Source: Mnemiopsis leidyi (taxonomy: Eukaryota > Ctenophora > Tentaculata > Lobata > Bolinopsidae). From it: a stretch of DNA of 46,738 nt. The stretch lies in the NCBI GenBank assembly GCA_000226015.1, contig JH153292.1, forward strand, positions 234,463 through 281,200, in the 5' to 3' direction. The notes below the pieces were generated by a model. It was not told where the DNA came from, did no database searches, and saw only the letters and a program-made list of their open reading frames with translations. Shown here in pieces: positions 1 through 10,600 of this stretch (its first letter is position 1; every line of letters starts with the position of its first letter). The position numbers and the translations under genes are program-made.

Positions 1-390
1 TGAACTTGCTACGTGAATGGAAAGAATAGACAATGTACCTGAAAGGGAAGAAGAAGTACTACTGTCCACAGTGTGTAGCTATGAGCAAGCAGTTGTTGAT
101 GCCAAACAGAAGGAACTCAAAAAGTTTAGAGATAATGATGTTTATGACGAAGTTGACAATACCAACCAGTCAACTGTGGGAGTTAGATGGGTTGTTACAA
201 AGAAACCTGATGGGAGTGTGAAAGCGCGTTTAGTTGCATTGGGGTATCAAGAGAAGTCCAGTGACATAAGAATGGACTCGCCTACGTGTAACAGGGATTC
301 AATTCGGTTGTTGCTGACCATTGTTGCTCATCAAGGATGGAAGCTACAGCACATAGATGTGCAGACTGCTTTTCTTCAGGGAAAAGAGAG
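1..390 (+). mobile_element. Ty1/copia retrotransposon fragment (N-terminal reverse transcriptase)
   Basis: An open frame from about position 17 to 400 encodes the start of a copia-type reverse transcriptase (RVT_2). Visible motifs in order are a Trp-Val-Val followed by KKPDGSVKARLVALGYQ, then a degenerate SPT box, and HIDVQTAFLQGK near the end. These are the conserved opening motifs of copia polymerase. The YxDD catalytic box, RNase H and LTRs are absent, and the frame runs out where LINE sequence begins near 385-394. The piece is therefore a dead, 3'-truncated fragment. The left edge of the window cuts or follows it, and an in-frame stop sits just before position 17. Confidence 0.8.
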
Positions 391-1250
391 GCAACTGTGA
401 TGCCGAAAATGACACCTCAGATGAATTAAAACTGTACATAAGTGACCTTGCTCTAGAAAAAGTAGACAACAAAATTTCTTGGTGTCACAATAGATAAAAA
501 CTTGAACTGAATTAAAACTGAATTAAAACTGTACATAAGTGACCTTGCTCTAGAAAAAGTAGACACAACAAAATTTCTTGGTGTCACAATAGATAAAAAC
601 TTGAATTGAATTAAAACTGAATTAAAACTGTACATAAGTGACCTTGCTCTAGAAAAAGTAGACACAACAAAATTTCTTGGTGTCACAATAGATAAAAACT
701 TGAACTGGCCGGAACATCAATCTTGACTTACTAAAAAACTGGCAACATGCTCTGGTATACTTAACAGAATTAAACATAGCATTCCATCGGAACTCCATAA
801 GGATCTTTATCACACTCTATTTGAAAGTCATCTCACATATGGCATAACGGTATGGGGCAGAGCCTCAGATGCAAAACTACGACCACTCTTCAAGGCACAG
901 AAAAAGTGTGTCTGCATAATGTTTGGTGACAGGGAGGCTTACCTTTAAAACAAATATAAGACATGTGCCCGAACTAGACCACTTAATGACCAAACCCTAG
1001 GACAGGAATTCTTTCAGAAAGAACACACAAAACCCTTATTCAATAAACACTCTATAATGAACGTCCACAATCTCTATCTCTACCATTGTATTAACGATGT
1101 ATTTAAGATTCTCAAATTCAGAACTCCCATATCTCTCTACTCGTTATTTAATCTCTCTAATAGGATAGGAAGTGATACACTTATTTTGAAAACCAATAAA
1201 ATTCATTTTGTCCTAGAAATATTTAATTTTCCTGATAATTTCTAATTTTA
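391..1250 (+). mobile_element. LINE (non-LTR retrotransposon) 3' fragment, degenerate
   Basis: Conceptual translation in changing frames gives the end of a LINE reverse transcriptase and its tail. TTKFLGVTIDKNLNW is followed by KLATCSGILNRIKHSIP, then HLTYGITVWG, and later ARTRPLNDQTLGQEFFQ and CINDVFKILKFRTPISLYS. This order is typical of Jockey/CR1-like elements in marine invertebrates. Stops interrupt the frame (for example after the first NLN and at the LTKK junction), so it is a pseudogene. A 99-bp segment inside it is present about three times. I cannot assign the family exactly. Confidence 0.75.
423..717. repeat. 99-bp tandem repeat, about 3 copies, inside the LINE fragment
   Basis: Copies start at 423, 520 and 619. 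The first is two bases shorter (AGACAACAAA against AGACACAACAAA). The unit equals 33 codons of the LINE reverse transcriptase plus an in-frame TGA, so the expansion happened within LINE-derived sequence and after, or together with, loss of function. Confidence 0.9.
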
Positions 1251-1691
1251 TGTTTAGTCTTTAAAAGCAAATTCCCAAAAGATATTGGAAAATGTAGTTT
1301 AAGTGACACATGATCATTTTCGTTTAAACCTTTTAAATTAAAGGTTAACACTTTACGCCAGGCAAATCTGATAGGGTTTTGATCATTGGGCCTGTCATCA
1401 AAAACCCTGTAGGCCATTGTCTAATGGCCCTAATTACCTACGTAGTTAAAATCAACAACAACCCTTGCCCTTTCTAGAAGCAGCTAGTAAACTGGTAATA
1501 ATGCTGGAATTGTTATGTCAGATGTTTAAATGCTCTATAAATTTCCAAAAATGCTGAACTTTAAATGTCTAAAAATCCTTTGGTCATATCAAGTAGATTT
1601 GAACTTTAAAATTGATTTGAAACGGTTTAACATCATATCTCAGATTTAAGTTCATCATATATTTTTCTCTATATAACCGAAATTTACAGTC
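1251..1691. other. Non-coding upstream region of RSPH10B
   Basis: AT-rich sequence between the LINE scrap and the RSPH10B start codon. No convincing open frame is present. I looked for an RFX X-box, expected for a ciliary gene, and did not find a clear one. A TATATAA at about 1670-1676 is too close to the ATG at 1692 to be an ordinary TATA box. Confidence 0.5.
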
Positions 1692-4600
1692 ATGGCAAAG
1701 AGTAAAGCATCGAAAGAACCACCAAAGGCTAAAGAAGAGGAGATTATCACAGAAAATGAGGATCCAGCTCCAGTTGAAAAGGAAGCAGTTGAAGAAGTTC
1801 CATCTGCAGTAACACCACCAATTATTCTTGAAGCACCTATTGAAGCACATCTAGCTCAAATAGTCATTGATAGGTAACTATTTTCATCTGATCTTTACTG
1901 CAGAATTTAATTATCTAAGTCACTATAATCAACATAGAAACATTTTTTCAATAAATCTCAAGGAAAAAATCCAGGATAAAGTGATTGGGTATAATAAGCT
2001 GACTTTCCTTTTCAAAATCATATCAATCTGTTAAAGTGCAAATCTATATATTTAGTTTTGGAGATGAAGAACAGAATCCATTGTTCACTGGTGAGCGAAC
2101 TGTTACCTATCATGGTGGGCACACCTACACGGTTAGCAATGCTAATTGAAAGATTTCTTTAAAACTTGAATGCATTTTATTTACTAGCATCTTGGATATT
2201 GAATCAGCCGATGTCTATTGATTAATAATCCTTGCGATTTAAACCCACTATTTTATAGATCTTTATTTCATAGATCTAAAAAGATATGTGGTCGTTAGAG
2301 ATCCCTTAACTACCACACACCTTTTAGGGCCAGTTTGAAGATGGAAAGATGCATGGTGAGGGTACTTACACATGGTCACATGGACTGAAATATCAGGTAG
2401 GTCAACATTTTCAATTGCAAAAATGTTAAAATTTGGCCAGTTGAAACCTTTCATAGTCGAAATCTAGCAATTCATCATTTGGTTGTTCACTGTAATTTTC
2501 AAATGTACTTCAGAGTAGTGATTCTTATATATTGTTGGATAGAAGAAACTGTACACAACTTTTACAGGGAGACTTTAGGAATAACGTAATTTCGGGTAGA
2601 GGAAGCTTCTTATGGCCGGACGGTTCAATGTATAAAGGTGATGTAGAGGATGGATTTAGACACGGCAAGGGATCTTTCTACTGTGCTAACAATCCCAGTA
2701 TATACTCTGGAGATTGGGTACACGGAAAAAGAACTGGCTCTGTAAGGGTCCCTGAAGGGCATAACAATTCTTTCTTGTTTTTCAACACTTTTCAACACTT
2801 TCTTTCTCGTTTTTCAACACTTTCAACACTTTTTTACGTGCAAAATAAATCAAAAGTTTATCTATCAAAAAGTTTTCTAAACTGAAGCACCAAGCTATGA
2901 TTTCTTTAAAATGTGCTCTTGTTTGGCGCTTGCTATTCTCATCAATCTTAAAAGGGAAAGATAAGCTACGACAAGGACGAGCTTTCATACTATATAGGAG
3001 ACTGGGTGGATAACAAGAAGTGTGGTCGTGGTTTCAGACAGTACCCAACCGGCAGTACTTTTGAAGGGGAATGGTTTGAAAACCTGCGGCACGGTGAGGG
3101 TACCATGCGCTGGGCAGGCACTGGGGAGGCTTACACTGGCCAATGGAAAATGGGAATCCAGGTATGTTGACGTACATTGGAACAAAGCAATTTCAGTTTG
3201 TCCAAAATGTAAAGTCTCACGAGGTTAATATTTGATTAATCTTCAATATTTATGGTCCGAGGTTTGCTGATGACGATAAACTGTATAACTTTCAGCATGG
3301 CGAGGGAACCCAAACCTGGACTGTAGATACAAGTTCTCAGCTACCTCTTAAGAATCAGTACCAAGGACAGTGGGTCGATGGTACGTGGGAGAGGAAAATT
3401 TAATCGAAACTTTAAGATGTTTTTCGACGTTTTAATGCATTGGCAAGTTATCGCCTCAAAGAGACAATGTACCTATCTTAGTTCTGACCCTCAAATGGCT
3501 TTATTCAATTGTCCAGCCATAATTCTAAAATCTGTGGAAAAGTTGTTTTACTCAGGAAAGAGAGAAGGGTTCGGGGTATTCAGCTACGCCAGCGGTGCTA
3601 GGTATGAAGGAGAGTGGAAGGACAATGCCAAGCACGGATATGGGAAGTTCTTTTTCAAGGATGGGACTGTTTTTGCAGGTGAGTTTGGTGGGATTTTGAT
3701 AAACATTCGGAATCCTCTCTAGAAATTCAAGTTGACATAATGATCATAATTTATTATTTTATGCATTAGACCAGAGAAGTTGTGAAAATTGTGGCATCGT
3801 TGGTCATCGAAAAGTTGAAAGAAGATTTGACAGCACGTAACTCGTACAAATGTTTATGAACAATATTTAAGCAATAAAAACCTGAAGCATACGAATAATT
3901 TTAAACGACAATACGTGAATTATAACATTCAGAAATGATCATCAATCAATAAATCAATTCAAGTTATTAGATTTTTGATAGTAAAATCTCAATTCAAAAT
4001 CCGATATATTTTCACTGATACGTAGTTTTGATATTTAAATTGCCGACAAATCGTGTTGACCGAACTAGATATGTTTCACTCACATTGCTAGGGTTGGGTA
4101 TCTATCGGGCAACTGGGGTAAACGGTAAAAGATTGATCGAAGTTTAGTTGTAATATAACTGTGTTAACTAAAACACAAATTAACATTTAGGTATTTAACG
4201 GTCCCTGAAATTTTAGAATATTCAAGTCATGAAGTATAAGCCTAAGTCCGTATAAAGATATATGTCAACCTGTTCCGTCACCTTAATCTTCGGATAAAGA
4301 ATTTTTTCCTAATAGTGTTCAAACATTCCCTACCAACCAACCATTATGATTCTAGAAAGTGCCATCTTTAACATATAACTGATTATCACATTTTCCAACA
4401 AAACTGCAAGAAGTTTTGACCCGTCAAACATACTCGGATAAAAAAGAATCGAGGGTTTGGGTACGCTCGCATTCATCCTATCTGTAATTTAATCAAATTG
4501 TTCTTCAAATGACGTCTTTGATCTTTAATCTTCATCCACTTTTACGAAAAACAATTTCATGGTCCGATAACAAAGTGATCCAGTGGGAATCACACAAAGC

Positions 4601-7600
4601 TACTGTTTTTACGTGAGTCACCATCCACGTCAATAACTGATGTGGAATTTATGTCCCCTACCTTAACAAAACTTTTAGGAGCGTTAAGACGCGACAACAT
4701 GATCGAACCCCTGGATCCATTACTCCTATAACTCTCTCTCTTAAAATTCTTGCCCCGGTTAAAGCAAGACTTAACAGCGCCTCTAAACTTCTCCATTCTA
4801 CTGATGTAGATGAAAGGGTTGAGAGTGGCATTGATGGAGACACAGATGACGTAACAGAGCGACCAGCTGTAGTACTGGAGGAAGGTGTCCTCCCTAACTG
4901 TAAAGTTATCGTAGATGTACAGGACCCAGATGATAAAGATAGGCAGGTTTAGGACGATGTAGGTGACTGTAATAAGGATAATCGTTATCGTGGCCTCGAG
5001 TTTCATGTTCCGCACTGCGTTGCTAAGAGACGAGATGCGGAGGGAGGACAGGACGCAGTAGGTAGAAATGATGCAGCTGATGATGACTGGAATGATGGGA
5101 AATGCGAGGAGGACGGCACCGTTAACTATCTCCAAGTTGGAGTACCAACCTTCCTTAGTGCTCTCCCAACAGTAAGTATCTGCTGGGGTGTACACGAACT
5201 TGCCGTACTTAAAGGCTATCGGAACTGTCGACCAGAGCAGCAGGTAGAGGCAGTAACCTGTCACGAATATCATCACTTTCTTCATTTTGATCTGTCTGAG
5301 CGGGTTCACCAGCGATATGGTGCGGGTGATGCTCAAGACGGCCACCAGAAACACCGATACAAAAGGGATGATGGCCCAGAGCATGCCCCAGCCGTAACAG
5401 AAGACAGTGTTACCGTACCACATGGGCTGACGGTCGTAGATGTAGGAGACAGCTGTGGGGAGACATGTGGAGCAGGAGAAGATATCCACCACCGTTATGA
5501 GGATGTAGAGGATCGTGGGCAGGTCTTTTCTGTGGTTCTTGAAGTAGCGTAGTGCGACCAGGTTACCTGGGTGAAGTTGTGTCAGTGGGGAAAATTTAGG
5601 AAGTTGTATGTTTTGGTAAACCTCAGAAGTTCTTAAACACAATCTCATTGACGCATTTTTTGATTCATTGTTAAAATCAACGTTTTCATAACGAAATTCC
5701 ATATTTTGTTTTTACTATAAACTATAATTTAACTTCAAAGAAATGCGATTGCTTCTACAAACAAAATGTACAAACCTGCAACACCAACAGTAGCGCAGAA
5801 GATGCAAACTGCCGCCAGAAAATAATCAACTGCTGTTGAGTGAGCCGAGTCTGGGTCCATCTAGAGAGGCGTGAGTTTGTAAGTCTAAAAGATCGAAAAT
5901 TTCTTAAATGCATGTTCAAATACTGCGTACAAAAATTTTAGATAAATTATTCCTTAAAAATTAAAACCATAACAGCTTTTTTGGTAGATTTCTAAGAATT
6001 TAAGGTAGAATTCTAAGAAATATCCCAGATATACAGGGTGGTTTTAAAATTTGGGTGCATCCTTACATTGAAAAGAAAATTGCTCATAACTTTAATTCTG
6101 GTCAATATTTTTTGATTAAACTTTCAGAATTTGTTTGTTGTGCCTCTCAGATGATATGCTAAAGTTTTTGAACTGATGCGATGGGCCATTTGGGTCTGAT
6201 GCGCAAATGTGCGCAGAAGTACGCTAAAATTTCAAAATCGTCAAATATGCTCGAATCATCCTAAAAATTTGTATGCATCATCTCTAAGTCACCAAGAAAG
6301 AATCATGAAAATTTCATCAAAAAATGATATTCAGAACCCAAGCTAAGACCGTTTTTGTAATCATAAGTAAGAGAATTGATGGGCTGGTATTTAAAAACAG
6401 TCATAACTTAGGTTCTGGGCCGCATTTTTTAATGAAATTTTCAGGAATTTTCAGGATTCCCTCCTGATGCATACAAATTTTTAGGATGATTCGAGCATAT
6501 TTGATGATTTTGAAATTTTAGCGTACTTTTGCGCACATTTGCGCATCAGACCCAAATGGCCCATCGCATCAGTTCAAAAACTTTAGTATATCATCTGAGA
6601 GGCACAACAAACAAATTCTGAAAGTTTAATCAAAAAATATTGACCAGAATTAAAGTTATGAGCAATTTTCTTTTCAATGTAAGGATGCACCCAAATTTTA
6701 AAACCACCCTGTATAGACAGAAGCAAATTTGGGCGTGCTGCGAAAAAAAATCGTACAGTTAAAGGCAATTGAATTTTATTGGCATTTACGCAAATTAGCG
6801 TGGTCAGCATAATTTACTTCTATCTTTAGGAATCTAATATAATTCGAAATATCTCAATAGATATGGCATGCAGTAGACATTTCAGACCTACTATTAGACG
6901 GACAAAGCCATAAAATAGCTCATTTGCCAGAACATCTAGAACAAGCAATGTCTTGGACAAAACCGGGACTGGCCTGAGCTACGAGAAACGTGATGTCCCT
7001 TTAGAATTAGACGGGCGTGTGTCCTTAGCGGCTCATACAAGCAAGGCAAGGTACTCTTAGAGAGGGTTAATCGCTGAGAAACACACTATTCGCAACTGGT
7101 CGAGCTATTTATGTGATACTGGGGTCCTGTACCACACGTTAAACTGCTTACAATGTCACAATGTCTTGATGTTACCTTGACAAGCCCCATATACGAGTAT
7201 TGTGATCTAGATTTCGTCATAATGACATCCCAAATAGTTCCTAATAATGATAAATACTGTACCAGCATTATAACTTATTTATGAGCGATTAAGGATGACA
7301 ACTTTGCTTGGAATAGTATGGGCTGATAGTGAAGAACAATGGAAAATAAATCGGCCATAACAAGGCAAAGTAGTACCTTGATTCTATACAATAAATCATA
7401 CTAGGTAAAGATGGTCTAGAAATGACGTGATCAAAATCAAGTCCACTGCAAAAAAAATCGCCCTACAACAAAAAGTCGCACGATCAAAAGAAAAAGTCGC
7501 TCGAAAAGAAAAAATCGTCTTCAATATACATTAAATCATCAGTAAAAGGTGGTCTAGAAATGACGTGATCAAAATCAAGTCATCCGTAAACAAAGTCGCC

Positions 7601-10600
7601 CGACAACAAAAATTCGCCCGAAAAGAAAAAGGCGTCTTACAACAAAAATTCGGCCGATCAGAAAAAGTCGCCCGACAAGAATCGACTTAAAAATTCTCCG
7701 TCTTAGAGAGTAAAAACCGATAAATTCTTAATATAACGTTTTATGAGTATATAACGTTTTACGAGTAAGAAATTATCAACAGTGCAAGTGTTCCAGAAGG
7801 CTCATTAACAAAAGTTAACACTTGCGGTTTTAGTAAAATGTGGACGGTAGCATAGGTTCGATAGTATCGGTTTTATGAAAGGTGCTGACAGAACCTCTAT
7901 CAAGCAGACAGGGCTTGTCTGTGAATTAACATTTTAAGAGCGACATTAATGTCCGTACTGAGACAGGTTTATTTGGAAATTTGCAAATTATTAATATCTA
8001 AAGAATTCAGTAAGGTTTTACATTAAGTGCACGTATCGTTAAATAAATGACACGAAAAAACCATTGAGGATAACTGTGACCAACCACAATTATTTTGCGA
8101 GTCCTAAAACACAGTTTGCTGCAGTTAAATAATATTTGAGATAATAAATTTTTACCGCATATCGATGTAAAAATGATAAGATAACAAGGAAAAGAAGGAG
8201 AAGAACAGTAGGTATTAGCAAAATTACAAAATAAGCGGCAGCGGTGGAGATGATAAGGAATTATTAAAAGCCCTTGTTAACCAAAAAAACAAGCGATAGG
8301 TAGGGTCGGAATGGGTTATCAGTTGAGCAGGCAAAATTCAGAAATACTCAAATAGATACCATGGACGTATTTTTGGCCGGTATCTGTGCTTCAATTTTTG
8401 GGTTGATCATTTGGCAGTCAATTTACTGACTTATCAAGCGACCAAAATGGTAAGATTTGAAGCGTAAATTCTGCTGCTTCGAGCGTTAAATTCATTAAAC
8501 TCTAATTTATAAAATTCCTCTTGTTCGCCACGTTATAAATTTGTGAATTTACCTCGTCACAATGTTACAATGTTACAAGCCACCTCACGAAATATTTCCC
8601 AGCCCAATAGTCTTCGAGAGGCATCAAGAAAATTAGATGTATACCGAAGACAACAATATTGACCTGCTCTAGTATAGTATAGTGTATTGAGCCTAAATTA
8701 TGGGGACTTGGAGAAGTGGAGGCAAATTACCGCAATTCCTCGAGGATCGATCTTTAGCCAATGTTGGAGTGGTGACAACTTGGTGATTATAAAATTGTGG
8801 TAATGGTTAGACCTAGTTGTGATAATGCGATCATTCTTGTGAAAATAGATAGACTATTTTTGAATCCTGTACGACCAAATACAGAGGGCGAAGAGGAGGG
8901 TCGTATCACATTTATATTAGTGACCGATTATTAATTAATATTGAATAATAACAGTGACCGATTATAAGAGTAGTTGGTTATAGTAAAATTTATGGCGGTA
9001 GCTATGGTGGTAGTTATGGTAAGTATAGTGTGATTCATAAGACGAAAGTTGTATTATCATATAAAAGTTTAGATAGCACGATCTCTAACGATTTGTTTTG
9101 AAAAAAAGCACTACGAATACTAGGAAATAAAGTAGGCCCAGTAACTTACCAAGCAAACGCTCACCATGCGTTTATTAGCACGCCGTTACCCGCTAATCGT
9201 TTCATGACCTACAAAAACTTTGTCAATCGCCATTCAAAGATCTTACACCTATACTGAAATGTAAACTGTGCTGAAAAATGTTGGTGTTTTTACAACGAGC
9301 TATGCGGAGCTATGGCTCGTGCCGGGCGTAGAACTGTCGCGAAAAACAACCTCAAGTTTCTCAACAAATTATCGAGAAGAGAGGAAGGCAGGGAGGTTTC
9401 AAAGAATCCCCACCAAGTACTACCTGGCTGACCTTCACTTGTCCTTGAACTATTCAGAACTTGTGCGATATCCCTGCAGTACGGTTTTTGAGACGTTTCT
9501 CTAATGCCGGCCGTGTTGTCACTTTTCTTCAATGACAGTGACAGCCGAACTCGTGCAAAGCGACAAAACGACACTTTTTAGTCAAGTGGAAAAAGTAAAA
9601 ACATATTAATGCAGGCTAGCACATGTCAGGTCGCGTAATTTTTAAAGTTCGAAGCCCAAAATTTGGCTCTAAGAAGGGAAGCCTTTCTGAATTCAAATGA
9701 TCAAACAGTATGAAATCAGTTTTGAAGAACAAGAGAAATATTGAAGTTTTGAATGCAGCTCTTCTGTGAATTTTGATGCTTAATAACATTCTTAGGTCTC
9801 GAAAATTCGAATTTGTGTCTCTGTCAAAGAAAATATGACCTAAAATTAAAAAAGTCAAGATTTTGTTTGCTAATAGTTCAAATTAGAACTTTTCTTAAAA
9901 GAAAGCAATTGCCCAAAAACCAATCTAAGCTAAATTTATCGGTTCAGGAAACTTCGAGAAAGACAGTACAATACATTCCTGTTTCAGGAAACTTCGAGAA
10001 CGACAGTATAATACATTTCTGTTTCAGGAAACTTCGAGAACGACAGTATAATACATTCCTGTTTCAGGAAACTTCGAGAACGACAGTATAATGGGAAGAC
10101 CGGGCTCCCCAGACGTGGGAAAGCTGATGAGGAGTGCCATTGTTACGGGTCGTGTGTCGTCTCCTCTCCAGAATGCCACTAAGGTAGCGTACTTTGTTGT
10201 ACTTTTCTGTACTTTTCTGTACTGATGTACTGGTGACTTGTTAGATCTGAAGGTGTGATCCTAATCTCATGAAATGTTTTGATCTCACGAAATCTGTACT
10301 CCTGGTTCTTTGTTACGCTGAAGAGCTCTGTCTTACCCAAAAAAACCATTAGCAGTTTTGTTTTCTGCATTGTTCACTTTCCCCGTAAATCTGCTTGAAT
10401 ATTATTATTGTAGGCATACATAAAGAGTAAGGTCTTAGTTTTCTTGAAAATTTGAAACTTCTTCATTTCCTCGAGGGGATGTTTCTATTTCTACCAGAAG
10501 TCATAAAACAGGGATGCTAATGTATTGATGAAACAAGTCAGTATAATCAGGGTCCTGGAACTTAGCAGTATTAACGGTCTATCACGTAGCCGCCCCTCTT

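Larger units (their letters stand above)
3679..10067 (+). other. RSPH10B intron 7 (6.4 kb), hosts an antisense GPCR gene
   Basis: The donor is gtgagt after GCAG at 3678. The acceptor is the last of four tandem tttcag sites, at 10067. Contents: an antisense two-exon GPCR at 4590-5860, a 678-bp foldback element at 6034-6711, a duplicated tract with GTCGCCCGA motifs at about 7390-7690, and the 40-bp acceptor repeat from 9941. I see no gene in 6712-7389 or 7691-9940. An AATAAA at 3873-3878 lies just inside the intron and could serve a short MORN-only transcript, but nothing else supports that. Confidence 0.75.

Noticed and set aside
1670..1676. TATATAA as the RSPH10B TATA box
   Set aside because: Only 16 bp before the start codon, so transcription would begin after the ATG.
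3770..3859. Terminal exon of a short MORN-only gene (frame REVVKIVASLVIEKLKE ending at 3859, or a TAA at 3838), with AATAAA at 3873
   Set aside because: The phase from exon 7 does not fit the better-looking frame, whereas exon 8 at 10068 fits in phase and in family sequence.
5567..5702. GPCR translation start at 5702
   Set aside because: This stretch is upstream of a good acceptor and lacks TM1. The exon at 5776-5860 supplies the TM1 sequence in the right phase.
7391..7690. CRISPR-like spaced repeats
   Set aside because: The units are degenerate, the spacers are not unique, and the context is a eukaryotic intron.
9268..9574. Overlapping frames on both strands in a slightly GC-richer patch of intron 7
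   Set aside because: No family motif, no splice support, and both strands open equally.
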